Shown piece by piece: positions 8,282 to 18,067 of a DNA stretch of 64,000 nucleotides. The notes under the pieces were generated by a model. It saw only the letters and a list, made by a program, of their open reading frames with translations. It was not told the origin of the DNA and did not search any database. The position numbers were made by a program, and so were the translations under genes. Within the stretch, counting starts at the first letter, position 1; each line of letters opens with the position of its first letter. Origin of the DNA: Acidobacteriota bacterium (lineage in GTDB: Bacteria; Acidobacteriota; Terriglobia; Terriglobales; Acidobacteriaceae); assembly GCA_021780315.1 (NCBI GenBank), contig JAJXYY010000042.1, positions 124,001-188,000 on the forward strand, in the 5' to 3' direction.

Positions 8282-10018
8282 ATGACAGAGCGGTCTTTCT
8301 TTCCGGGATTCAAGGCGGGCGTAGTGGCAGGGCTGGCGGTTGCCGGTCTGATGTTGGCCTCTTTGCAGGGTGTGGCGCAGGTAACGGGTTCGTCGCAGAC
8401 GACGACGGATGCTGCGGGGCAACAGCATGAGAGCGTGACGATGACCGCTCCGATGGGTAAGAAGAAGAAAGACAAGATTATTAAGGAAGACAAGATTGTC
8501 CAGTCGAAGGACACGAAGAAGCAACTTCGCAAGGACAAGAAGATCGAGCCGCTGGCTGGGCAGGACTCGAAGCTGCCAGACAAGCAGTTGTATGACAAGG
8601 CGCAGGCTGCGGTGAAGAAGGGCCACTACGATGTGGCGCGGCTGGATTTGCAGACGCTGCTGAATACGTATCCCGACTCTCAGTACCAGATGCGGGCGAA
8701 GCTGGCGATTGCCGATAGCTGGTACAAGGAAGGCGGCACGGCGGCACTGACGCAGGCGGAGAGCGAGTATGCGGACTTCCGGGTGTTCTTCCCGAATGCA
8801 CCGGAGGCGGCCGAGGCGCAGATGCGTATTGGCGATATTTACTTTCGGCAGATGGATAAGCCGGACCGCGACTACACCAAGGCGACGCATGCGGAAGAAG
8901 AGTATCGGCGTATGTTGACGGATTATCCGGACTCGGTGCTGGTGCCGCAGGCGAAGCAGCGTTTGCGGGAAGTGCAGGAGATGCTGGCATCGCGGGAGAG
9001 CGAGATTGGTTCGTTTTACTCGACTCGCTCGAACTGGCCGGCGACGATTGCGCGGTACCAGACGGTGGTGGACACATATCCGCAGTACAGCCATATGGAC
9101 GACGTGCTGATTGGTCTTGGCGATGCGTATGAGGCGGAGGCGCGGTATGTGCGGACGCTGAAGCTGCCGGAGGCTGGCAAGGCGAGGCTGGAGAAGACGT
9201 ATGACGATCAGGCGATTGCGGCGTACCGAAAGGTAGTGCTGGAGCACTCGGCCGCACCGCACGTTGAGGATGCCCGGGATCGTCTGGCGGCGATGAATCT
9301 GCCGATTCCGACGCCTACTCCGGAGCAGGTTGCGGCGAGTGTGGCGCTGGAGAACAGCCGAGCCCAGTACCGGTTGGTGGATCGCGCGAGCCTGCTGTTC
9401 TTCCACAAGCCGGACGTGGTGACGGCGGCGCGCTCGGGTGAGCCACCGCTGACGGATGCGAAGCCGACGCTGGCACCGGAAGTGACAAACAAGATTATTG
9501 CGGACTTTACGGCGGCGTTGAATCCGAATGCGGCTCCAGCGGCGGCGACGGCAGCGAAGCCAGCGGCGGATGCGGATGGAACCGCGGCCGCTCCGGCGGC
9601 GGATGCAGCGGCCCCGGTGGCTGCGGCTCCTTTGCAGTTGCAGGAAGTTCCTTCGGCGGATGCGGCTGAGAGCACTGGCTCGGCAGTGATGACGAATGTA
9701 CCGGCGGCGACGAGCACGGGCGGCGGCGCAACGAACTCGATGGGCGTGGAGATCGTCTCGCATCCGGCGGGAGCGGCGGCGGTGGAGGACAGCGGCGGGT
9801 TGAAGCCGGTGGGGCCACCGAATTCGACACCCTTGCCTGCGATCGAGAAGGCAGCGGGCGCACCGGACCAGGTGAACGACATCCAGCCAGGGACGCAGCC
9901 AGCGGCAGAGGCGGCGGCAGCCAATGGGAAGAAGGGCAAGCCCGGATTCGACAAGGCGGATGAGTCTTCGAGCAAGCACAAGAAGAAGAAGGGTCTGGAC
10001 AAGCTGAACCCGTTCTAG
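8282..10018 (+). CDS. BamD/YfiO-family outer membrane assembly protein with long low-complexity C-terminal extension
   Basis: TPR-type YDKAQAAVKKGHYDVARLDLQTLLNTYPDSQYQMRAKLAIADSWYKEGG..; Ala/Pro-rich tail and Lys-rich C-terminus. Confidence 0.8.
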   Translation: MTERSFFPGFKAGVVAGLAVAGLMLASLQGVAQVTGSSQTTTDAAGQQHESVTMTAPMGKKKKDKIIKEDKIVQSKDTKKQLRKDKKIEPLAGQDSKLPDKQLYDKAQAAVKKGHYDVARLDLQTLLNTYPDSQYQMRAKLAIADSWYKEGGTAALTQAESEYADFRVFFPNAPEAAEAQMRIGDIYFRQMDKPDRDYTKATHAEEEYRRMLTDYPDSVLVPQAKQRLREVQEMLASRESEIGSFYSTRSNWPATIARYQTVVDTYPQYSHMDDVLIGLGDAYEAEARYVRTLKLPEAGKARLEKTYDDQAIAAYRKVVLEHSAAPHVEDARDRLAAMNLPIPTPTPEQVAASVALENSRAQYRLVDRASLLFFHKPDVVTAARSGEPPLTDAKPTLAPEVTNKIIADFTAALNPNAAPAAATAAKPAADADGTAAAPAADAAAPVAAAPLQLQEVPSADAAESTGSAVMTNVPAATSTGGGATNSMGVEIVSHPAGAAAVEDSGGLKPVGPPNSTPLPAIEKAAGAPDQVNDIQPGTQPAAEAAAANGKKGKPGFDKADESSSKHKKKKGLDKLNPF

Positions 10019-10121
10019 GCTGGTGTTTTAGAAGGGATTGGGAGGGGGGTGGCCTTGGGCTGCACCCCTTTTCCTGTTTGTGGGAGTGCGGGTGGTGGCG
10101 GTGAGGAGTTGTGGGGTTGGG

Positions 10122-10622
10122 TTAGAACGGGCGGTGCTGGGGGTGGGCTGGGAACTGGTAGCGGCGGCGGCGGACCAGGTAGACGATGAGCCAGATGATG
10201 CCGATGAACAGCAGCAGCGGGGCGAAGGGGACGAGCAACCAGAAGCGTCCCGGGAGGATGGCGCGGTCGCCGCGGACGGAGGCGTTCTCTGCTGAAGTGA
10301 GGGAGCCGGCGGCGATGGCGACGTCGCCACCGATGAGGGAGTTGCTGTCGAGGTGGAGGTTTCCACCGAGGATGGCGACGTCTCCGGCGATGGAGTGGTC
10401 GGCGTCTACGGAGACGTTGCCGAAGAGGACGGCGACATCGCCTTTGACATCGCCGTGGATGTGGACGGAGCAGAAGGCGCAGGCGATGTCCTGAGCGGTT
10501 TCGCCTTCGTGGACGACGATGTCGTTGCCCATGGAGGAGCGATCCTTAGAGTTGTTGGTGAAGGCGAAGGCGTGTGCCGCGGCAAGGAGGAGGAGGGCGG
10601 CGGGGAGGAGGATTCTACGCAT
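10122..10622 (-). CDS. Exported or membrane protein with bactofilin-like GDVAI repeats and C-terminal TM
   Basis: Start MRRILLPAALLLLAAAHAFA; repeats GDVKGDVAVLFGNV / GDVAILGGNL / GDVAIAAGSL; TM FWLLVPFAPLLLFIGIIWLIVYLVRRRR. Confidence 0.7.
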   Translation of the reverse strand: MRRILLPAALLLLAAAHAFAFTNNSKDRSSMGNDIVVHEGETAQDIACAFCSVHIHGDVKGDVAVLFGNVSVDADHSIAGDVAILGGNLHLDSNSLIGGDVAIAAGSLTSAENASVRGDRAILPGRFWLLVPFAPLLLFIGIIWLIVYLVRRRRYQFPAHPQHRPF

Positions 10623-10783
10623 GGGGGGCCTCGTGAGGTTGACTATACGACAAGGGCTGGGACCGACGAGAGTGCGCTTCGTGGATGGACGTGGTGGTGT
10701 GCGGGAGGGATGCGCGGCGCGGGTGGAATGAATTGGGGCGGAGCGCATGGGCAACCTCCGCGGATGCTACGCTTAAGGTACCA

Positions 10784-13567
10784 ATGAGCCACGAACTTCC
10801 TAAAGCATACGATCCGTCCGTACTAGAAGAGCGCTGGGCCGAGTACTGGGTCCGGGAGCAGTTATTCGATGTCGCCACACCTGAAGATACGCAGGGTGGA
10901 GGCAAGAAGTTCACGCAATTGTTGCCTCCTCCGAATGTGACTGGCCGCCTGCACATGGGGCACATGCTGAACCAGACGGAGATGGACATACTGACGCGCT
11001 GGCACCGGATGCGGGGCGAGACGGCGGTGTGGGTTCCAGGCACGGACCATGCGGGCATTGCGACGCAGATGATGGTGGAGCGGCAGTTGGCGGGCGAGGG
11101 CAAGACCCGGCAGGAGCTGGGGCGGAGCGCGTTCGTGGAGCGGGTGTGGGAGTGGAAGGGCGTGTATGGCGGCGCGATTCTGGACCAGATGAAGCGGCTG
11201 GGCGCGAGCGTGGACTGGAGCCGCGAGTACTTCACGATGGACGAGCGGCTGAGTGTCGCGGTGAAGGAGGCGTTTGTCCGGCTGCATGAGCAGGGGCTGA
11301 TCTATCGCGGTGCGTACATTGTGAACTGGGACCCGAGTGCGCAGACGGCGGTGAGCGATCTGGAAGTGGTGCACGAGGAGCGGCTGGGCAAGCTGTATCA
11401 CATACGGTATCCGCTGGCGGATGGGTCGGGGTCGATTGTGATTGCGACGACGCGGCCGGAGACGATGCTGGGCGATGTGGCGGTGGCGGTGAATCCGACG
11501 GACGAGCGGTATGTGGCGCTGCAGGGCAAGATGGTGCGGCTGCCGCTGAGCGGGGTGAACGGCGGAGCGGAGCGGGAGATTCCGATACTGGCGGATGAGT
11601 GGGCCAAGCCGGAGTTTGGTACGGGCGCGGTGAAGGTGACGCCGGCGCATGATCCGAACGACTTTGCGATTGGGCAACGGCACAATCTGCCGAACCTGGC
11701 GATTCTGGATGAGACGGCGAAGGTGCTGCTGCCGGGCTCGGCGTACCACGGACTGGACCGGTATGTGGCGCGAGAGAAGATTGTCGCCGACCTGCAGGAG
11801 ATGGGGTTGCTGGTGGAGGTGAAGGAGCATACGCTGGCGATCGGGTTGAGCCAGCGGAGTGGGGTGGTGATTGAGCCGCGGCTCTCGAAGCAGTGGTTTG
11901 TGAAGATTCAGCCGCTGGCGGAGAAGGCGATTCGCGCGGTGGATGAAGGGCACATCAAATTCACGCCAGAGCAGTACCGGAAGACGTACGACGAGTGGAT
12001 GAACAACATCCATGACTGGTGCATCTCGCGGCAGTTGTGGTGGGGACATCGGATTCCGGCGTGGCATTGCGGGGCGTGCAGCGGGATTACGGTGGCACGG
12101 GAGACTCCGACGGCGTGCGGGACGTGCGGGGCCACGGCAGAGTCAGGATCGCTGGTGCAGGAGACGGACGTGCTGGACACGTGGTTCTCTTCGGGGCTGC
12201 TTCCCTTCACCGTGTTTGGCTGGCCGTCGAGTGACGGGATGCCGACGGCGGACCTGGCGGCGTTCTATCCGACGCAGGTGCTGGTGACGGGATTCGATAT
12301 TTTGTTCTTCTGGGTGGCGCGGATGATTATGCTGGGCTGCCACTTTATGCTGGACGTGCCGATGCCGGATGGCAGCCAGCGGGAGTTGAAGGATGCGGTG
12401 CCGTTCCGGGAGGTGTACATCCATGCGCTGGTGCGGGATGCGGACCGGCAGAAGATGTCGAAGACGAAGGGCAATGTGATTGACCCGATCGACATCATCG
12501 GGAAGTTCGGGACGGATGCGGTGCGGTTTACGCTGGCGAGCATGGCTTCGCCGGGGACAGACATTGCGTTCAGCGAAGAACGGACGGATGGGTACCGGGC
12601 GTTTGCGAACAAGATATGGAATGCGGCTCGGTTCCTGTTTATGAATGTGGACCGGGCGAAGGAGGCGGGGGTCTCGGTGGACCTGACGCAGCTGGATGCG
12701 GCGTTGCGGGAGAGTACGGATGCGCCGCTGGAGACGCGGTGGATTCTGTCGAAGCTGAGTGCCGCGGTGGCTGGCGTGGATGCGGCGCTGGGGCAGTACC
12801 GGTTCGATGAGGCGGCCAATGGGGTGTACCAGTTTTTCTGGGGCGACTTCTGCGATTGGTACATCGAGATAGTGAAGCTGCGGCTGGAGTTTGGCGAAGG
12901 CGCTGATCTGGTGGCGTCGAAGAAGGCTTTGACGACGCTGCTGGCGGTGTTTGAAGCGGCACTGCGTCTGCTGAGTCCGTTTATGCCGTTTATCACGGAA
13001 GAGATCTGGCATGCGTTTTACGAGCAGGTGGTGTCGGCGAAGTCGATTGCGCTGACGCGGTTTCCGCGAGCGGAGGACATGGCTGCGGATGCGGAGAGCG
13101 TGGCTGCGATGGAGGCGCTGCAACAACTGATCGTAACGGTGCGGGGGCTGCGCAAGGAGATGGCGGTTCCGGAGAAGGAAGCTGCGCCGATCCGGGTATT
13201 TGCGAGTGCACGGGTGGGTGGGTTGGCACGGGACCATGCGGATCTGCTGGCTCGGCTGGCGCGGGTGAGCGGAGTGGAGCTGGCCGCGGAGTCGCTGACG
13301 GGCGATGGGGCGCGAAGTACGGCGGAGTTCGATGTGGCCGTGGTGTACGAGCGGCAGATCGATGTAGTGGCGGAGCGGGAGCGGCTGACGAAGGACCTGG
13401 CGAAGTACGAGAAGGGCCTGATGGCGGCGGAGAAGCAACTGGGCAATGACGCGTTTATGGCAAAGGCTCCGGCGCACATTGTGGAGGGGCTGCGGAAGCA
13501 GGCGGGTGAGACCCGGATGCTGTACGACAAGACAAAGGCTGCGCTGGAGGCTTTGCCGGCGGAGTAG
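10784..13567 (+). CDS. valS: Valine--tRNA ligase
   Basis: MSHELPKAYDPSVLEERWAEYW; PPPNVTGRLHMGH (HIGH) and KMSKTKGNVIDP (KMSKS) motifs; C-terminal coiled coil. Confidence 0.97.
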   Translation: MSHELPKAYDPSVLEERWAEYWVREQLFDVATPEDTQGGGKKFTQLLPPPNVTGRLHMGHMLNQTEMDILTRWHRMRGETAVWVPGTDHAGIATQMMVERQLAGEGKTRQELGRSAFVERVWEWKGVYGGAILDQMKRLGASVDWSREYFTMDERLSVAVKEAFVRLHEQGLIYRGAYIVNWDPSAQTAVSDLEVVHEERLGKLYHIRYPLADGSGSIVIATTRPETMLGDVAVAVNPTDERYVALQGKMVRLPLSGVNGGAEREIPILADEWAKPEFGTGAVKVTPAHDPNDFAIGQRHNLPNLAILDETAKVLLPGSAYHGLDRYVAREKIVADLQEMGLLVEVKEHTLAIGLSQRSGVVIEPRLSKQWFVKIQPLAEKAIRAVDEGHIKFTPEQYRKTYDEWMNNIHDWCISRQLWWGHRIPAWHCGACSGITVARETPTACGTCGATAESGSLVQETDVLDTWFSSGLLPFTVFGWPSSDGMPTADLAAFYPTQVLVTGFDILFFWVARMIMLGCHFMLDVPMPDGSQRELKDAVPFREVYIHALVRDADRQKMSKTKGNVIDPIDIIGKFGTDAVRFTLASMASPGTDIAFSEERTDGYRAFANKIWNAARFLFMNVDRAKEAGVSVDLTQLDAALRESTDAPLETRWILSKLSAAVAGVDAALGQYRFDEAANGVYQFFWGDFCDWYIEIVKLRLEFGEGADLVASKKALTTLLAVFEAALRLLSPFMPFITEEIWHAFYEQVVSAKSIALTRFPRAEDMAADAESVAAMEALQQLIVTVRGLRKEMAVPEKEAAPIRVFASARVGGLARDHADLLARLARVSGVELAAESLTGDGARSTAEFDVAVVYERQIDVVAERERLTKDLAKYEKGLMAAEKQLGNDAFMAKAPAHIVEGLRKQAGETRMLYDKTKAALEALPAE

Positions 13568-13856
13568 CTGCTGGAGCCGCGTTTTGGGGGTGCGGGGGCA
13601 CCTCCGACGCTGGGGGTGGCGCGGTGGGGTGTGGGGTGGCATTTTGAGGAAAGACTTTCGCCACTGGGCGCAACTATTTGCCACATTCTGTAGGCAAAGA
13701 CCGGGAACCTGTTGTTTTCAAGGGGGGAGCAGGGACTGAGTTTTGGCCTGCCAATTGCCTATACAAGCGTACGGGCCATAATTACAAGTTTCCATAAAAG
13801 AGCAACTGGGCCTGATGGACCGAGAATTAGAACTTGTCTCTTCCAGGAGAACTACA

Positions 13857-14612
13857 ATGATGCGTTTTTTTTGCAGTAAGACCTTTGGTTTGAAAGGCAC
13901 CCTGCGGGGTGCAGTCGCTCTGTGTGCTGGCGGAATTTTTGCATTGGCTGGATTGAGTTCGACGGCCCATGCGGATGCATTGCACGGGTTCTGCTATGGG
14001 ACGACGCCAGCTTGCGCGGACAACGGCACGAATACTCCGACTGCGACGAATCCACCGAGTTTTGGATTTTGGGCTGCTTCGGGGCCTGATTCCGGGACGT
14101 ATTACATTGACATCCTAGTTCCGGATGTAGGGACTGCACCGGGGTCGTTTTCGATTACGGGGACACAGGGCGGGTTGCTGAATAACAGTTCGATTTCGGG
14201 GACGGCATCACTGTTCAGCAGCACGGCGTGGACGACTGGCCAGTTGGACACGTATCTGGGGATTTCGGGCAGTCCGGCGAATCCGATCGGGGCGTATCTG
14301 CCGACGACGCAGACGTACGATCCTACGGCAGGCGGGTTCTGGGTATATCAGGCTGACCTGGGATCGAATACGCTGGCGAGCAGCGCAGGAAATGGTCCAC
14401 TGCTGAATCTGGGTGGCAGTTTGCCGCAGGGTTCGTACCTGGTGGCATTTCTGAAGACAGATGCCAACAAGGAGGTAGCCACGGCGAACAGCGGGGCGAT
14501 TCTGGAGACGGGCGTGCCTACGGCCGTGACACCGGAGCCGGAGAGCCTGGTTCTGTTGTGCACTGGTCTGCTGGGAACTGCGGGGTTGATTCGCCGCCGT
14601 TTCGGTTTCTAA
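13857..14612 (+). CDS. PEP-CTERM sorting domain-containing secreted protein
   Basis: C-terminus TPEPESLVLLCTGLLGTAGLIRRRFGF (PEP motif, TM, basic tail) plus N-terminal signal peptide. Confidence 0.85.
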   Translation: MMRFFCSKTFGLKGTLRGAVALCAGGIFALAGLSSTAHADALHGFCYGTTPACADNGTNTPTATNPPSFGFWAASGPDSGTYYIDILVPDVGTAPGSFSITGTQGGLLNNSSISGTASLFSSTAWTTGQLDTYLGISGSPANPIGAYLPTTQTYDPTAGGFWVYQADLGSNTLASSAGNGPLLNLGGSLPQGSYLVAFLKTDANKEVATANSGAILETGVPTAVTPEPESLVLLCTGLLGTAGLIRRRFGF

Positions 14613-14632
14613 CTGGCAGCAGAAGAACGGAT

Positions 14633-14668
14633 GAGAGCCGAGACGAGTGCGTCTCGGCTCTCTTTTTT
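14633..14668 (+). terminator. Rho-independent terminator
   Basis: GAGAGCCGAGAC-GAGTGC-GTCTCGGCTCTC-TTTTTT: perfect 12-bp stem and T run after the PEP-CTERM gene. Confidence 0.93.
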
Positions 14669-14713
14669 GCAGGGGAGGGAGTGGGCAGGGAAGGACGGGT
14701 TTAGGATTAGGGA

Positions 14714-15598
14714 ATGGACTGGAAGAGCAAGCGGATACGGACGATTCTTGAGGCGGCGCTGGCAGAGGACAAGGTTGCCAACGATGTGACGACGGCACTG
14801 ACGATCGCCCCGGGGCTGAAGGCCTCTGGGACGATTATCGCGAAACAGGCGTGCGTGGTGTCGGGGTTGGGGTGCATTCCGGTGTTTCTGGAAGGCTACG
14901 CGAAGCTATGCGATAAGCCGGTGGGGCGATTTGAGGTGGTGAGCCATCCGGAGATCTTTGATGGAGTGAAGGTGAAGAAGGGCCAGACGCTGGCGGTGAT
15001 TCGTCATAATGCGGCGGCGCTGCTGTCGTGTGAGCGGGTGATTCTGAACCTGATGCAGCGGATGAGCGGCATTGCGACGCTGACGAATGAGTTTGTGAAG
15101 GCTGTGGCCGGGACGAAGACGAAGGTGCTGGACACGCGCAAGACGATCCCTGGGCTGCGTGTGCTGGACAAGTATGCGGTGAGTTGTGGTGGTGGTGTGA
15201 ACCATCGCCTGGACCTGCAGGATGGGATTCTGATCAAGAACAACCACATCTCTCTGGGTGGCGGATTGCCTGCGGCGCTGGAACATGCGCTGGCGGGTCG
15301 CAAGGCTGGACAGGTGGTGCAGGTGGAGGTGCGGACGGTGCTTGAGTTGGAGCAGGCGATTGCAGGTGGGGCAGAGTCGATACTGCTGGACAACATGACT
15401 CCGGCGCAGGTGAAGAAGGCAGTGAAGCAGATTCGCGCGGCGCTGCCGAAGGTTCCGATTGAGGCTTCGGGCAGCATGAATCTGAAGACGGTGCGGGATT
15501 ATGCGCTGGCGGGCGTGGATTTTGTTTCTGTGGGCGCGTTGACGCACTCGGCGGCGGCGGTGGACTTGAGCATGCGGATCACGGCAGACGTGTACTGA
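14714..15598 (+). CDS. nadC: Nicotinate-nucleotide pyrophosphorylase (carboxylating)
   Basis: VLDTRKTIPGLRVLDKYAVSCGGGVNHRLDLQDGILIKNNH and IEASGSMNL...GVDFVSVGALTHSAAAVDLSM motifs. Confidence 0.96.
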   Translation: MDWKSKRIRTILEAALAEDKVANDVTTALTIAPGLKASGTIIAKQACVVSGLGCIPVFLEGYAKLCDKPVGRFEVVSHPEIFDGVKVKKGQTLAVIRHNAAALLSCERVILNLMQRMSGIATLTNEFVKAVAGTKTKVLDTRKTIPGLRVLDKYAVSCGGGVNHRLDLQDGILIKNNHISLGGGLPAALEHALAGRKAGQVVQVEVRTVLELEQAIAGGAESILLDNMTPAQVKKAVKQIRAALPKVPIEASGSMNLKTVRDYALAGVDFVSVGALTHSAAAVDLSMRITADVY

Positions 15599-15648
15599 AG
15601 GCGCGCGTGGTGATTACCTTTCGGCCCTGACGGCAGGAATGAGGCGTT

Positions 15649-16467
15649 GTGGCAGAGAGTTTTGATGTAGCCAAGGTGGAGGCGGCGCTGGTGGGGACGC
15701 GGTTTGCTGGCCGCGTGCATCACTTCCCTGTTGTGGGATCGACGAATGCGCTGGCGCTGGAGCAGGCGCAGGCCGGTGCAGCGGATGGCAGCGTGTATGT
15801 GGCGGATGAGCAGGTGTCGGGGCGCGGTCGCGGGGGGCATGGGTGGCACTCTGCGGGGAGCGATGGGCTGTATGTGAGTGTGCTGCTGCGTCCGGCGATG
15901 GCGATGACGGATGCGCTGTGGATTGCGCTGGCGACGGGGATGGCGGCGCAACGGGGGATTCTGGCGACGACGCAGTTGCTGGTGGATATTCGATGGCCGA
16001 ATGACCTGATGGTGGACGGGCGGAAGTGTGGCGGCATTCTGGTGGAGACCTCGGTTTCGGCGGCGCGGGACGATGGGGCGGCGATGCTGCGGCATGCGGT
16101 GATTGGTGTGGGGATCAATGTGAACCATGCGAGTTTTCCTGCGGAGTTGGAGGCGGTGGCGACGTCGATACGGCGGGAGAGCGGGCAGGTGTGGCAGCGG
16201 GAGCAGGTGTTGGCAGGGCTGCTGCTGGGACTGGAGCAGGAGATGGAGTGGCTGGAGGAGGAGTTGCGCGGCGCGGGGACGCAGATGGGTTTGCTAGAAC
16301 GGTTTGGGGTGGCATCGAGTTGGGTGCGAGGGAAGCGGGTAAGGGTGGACGAAGAGGGCGGCTATACTGGCGTGACAGCCGGGCTGGATACGCGTGGCTT
16401 TTTGCTGGTGGCCGGAGATGACGGTGTGTTGCATACGGTGCTGTCGGGCGGCGTACGACCGAGTTAG
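15649..16467 (+). CDS. birA: Biotin--[acetyl-CoA-carboxylase] ligase
   Basis: VGSTNALALEQA, GRGRGGHGWHS, WPNDLMVDGRKCGGILVET, GVGINVNH motifs. Confidence 0.94.
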   Translation: MAESFDVAKVEAALVGTRFAGRVHHFPVVGSTNALALEQAQAGAADGSVYVADEQVSGRGRGGHGWHSAGSDGLYVSVLLRPAMAMTDALWIALATGMAAQRGILATTQLLVDIRWPNDLMVDGRKCGGILVETSVSAARDDGAAMLRHAVIGVGINVNHASFPAELEAVATSIRRESGQVWQREQVLAGLLLGLEQEMEWLEEELRGAGTQMGLLERFGVASSWVRGKRVRVDEEGGYTGVTAGLDTRGFLLVAGDDGVLHTVLSGGVRPS

Positions 16468-16503
16468 AGCGAGATAGGGAAAGGCGAGGCGGGAGAGCGA
16501 ACG

Positions 16504-17322
16504 ATGCTACTGGCACTCGATGTAGGCAACACGAACACGGTGATGGGACTGTACCGCCTGGCGCACGAAGGCGTGGCGACGGAGATGATTGCGAACTGGC
16601 GGATAACAACGCCGAGCAAGCAGACGACGGATGAGTTTGGGATGATGCTGCGGAGCCTGTTTGCGCTGCGCGGGCTGGAGGTAGGCGCGGTACAGGGGGT
16701 GGCGGTGTCGTCAGTGGTGCCGCCGCTGGACTCCATGTTGCGGCGAGTGTGCGAGATGTACTTCCATGTGAAGCCGCTGTTTATCGAGCCGGGGGTGCGG
16801 ACGGGGTTGCCGGTGTTGACGGACAATCCGACGGAGGTGGGAGCGGACCGGATCGTGAACAGTGTGGCTGCGTTTGAGCGGTTTGGCGGGCCGACGATTG
16901 TGGTGGATATGGGTACGGCGACAACGTTCGACGTGATCTCAAAGAAGGGTGAGTTTCTAGGCGGGGCGATTGCTCCGGGGCTGGGGATCTCTGCCGATGC
17001 GTTGTTTGCACGGGCGGCGCGGTTGCCGCGAATCGATGTGAAGAAACCGGCCAAGGTGATTGGGACAGGGACAGTGGACAACATCCAGATTGGGCTTTAT
17101 TACGGATATATCGGGCTCGTGGACGGGATACTGGAGCGGATGATCGCGGAGATGGGTCCGGAGACCAAGACGGTGGCGACGGGTGGACTGGCTAAGCTGA
17201 TTGCGGGTGGATCGAAGTACATTGGCGCGGTGGATGAGATGTTGACGCTGACGGGGCTGCGGATTATCTACGAGCGGAATATGGACCGTCACAAGAGCGG
17301 GGGGCGCAGGGCTTCGGTCTAA
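16504..17322 (+). CDS. coaX: Type III pantothenate kinase
   Basis: MLLALDVGNTNTVMGLY; VGADRIVNSVAA; IVVDMGTATTFDVIS. Confidence 0.96.
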   Translation: MLLALDVGNTNTVMGLYRLAHEGVATEMIANWRITTPSKQTTDEFGMMLRSLFALRGLEVGAVQGVAVSSVVPPLDSMLRRVCEMYFHVKPLFIEPGVRTGLPVLTDNPTEVGADRIVNSVAAFERFGGPTIVVDMGTATTFDVISKKGEFLGGAIAPGLGISADALFARAARLPRIDVKKPAKVIGTGTVDNIQIGLYYGYIGLVDGILERMIAEMGPETKTVATGGLAKLIAGGSKYIGAVDEMLTLTGLRIIYERNMDRHKSGGRRASV

Positions 17323-17323
17323 C

Positions 17324-18067
17324 GTGAAGACCCGCCTGAGTGGGATGCAGAATTACTTCAATTATTTTACGGAGATCGAGGAGCGGTTTCAGCAGCGGCG
17401 GGGATCGCTGCTGATGCTGTCCACGCTGGACTGGGCGTTGATTGAGACGTGGCGGGAGGCGGGACTGCCGCTGGAGGCAGTGTTGCGCGGAATCGATACC
17501 GCGTTCGACCACTATGACGCGAAGGCGCTGCGAGGGAAGGCGAAGGCGCGCCGGATCAACGGGCTGGCGTGGTGCTCGCAGAGCGTGATGGAGGCGGTAG
17601 AGCAGGCGAAGGAAGCGGCGATTGGCGGGGCAGTGGCAGCAGATGGTGGAGTGGCGGTCGAGAGCGGATTTGAGACGGAGCGGGTGGCGCGGTATGTGGA
17701 GGAGAACGCTGCGAAGATTGAGGCGGCTGGTTTGGGCGAGGCAGGGGTGAGTGTGGTGGCGCGGCTGCGGGAGTTGGCTGCGGGGCTGAGATCTGCGAGT
17801 GGCGCGGACCAGCCTAGCGGATCGTTGGAGGAACTGGACCGGACGCTGAGCGTGCTGGAGGAGAAGATGTTTGCGGGGCTGCTGACGTCGGCTCCGGAGG
17901 ACGAGATTGTAACCCTGCGGGAACAGGCGTCACGAGAACTGGCGCCGTATCGTGGGAAGATGCAGGCAGTGCAGATTAAACAGGTGCAGCAGCAGTTTTT
18001 GCAGAAACGGCTGCTGGAGGCACGGAAGCTGCCGCGATTGAGTTTGTTCTATATGAGCCACGAATGA
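17324..18067 (+). CDS. Conserved hypothetical protein, translationally coupled to neighbours
   Basis: 247-aa ORF (GTG start) 1 nt after coaX; its stop overlaps the next ATG (ATGA). Confidence 0.8.
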   Translation: MKTRLSGMQNYFNYFTEIEERFQQRRGSLLMLSTLDWALIETWREAGLPLEAVLRGIDTAFDHYDAKALRGKAKARRINGLAWCSQSVMEAVEQAKEAAIGGAVAADGGVAVESGFETERVARYVEENAAKIEAAGLGEAGVSVVARLRELAAGLRSASGADQPSGSLEELDRTLSVLEEKMFAGLLTSAPEDEIVTLREQASRELAPYRGKMQAVQIKQVQQQFLQKRLLEARKLPRLSLFYMSHE

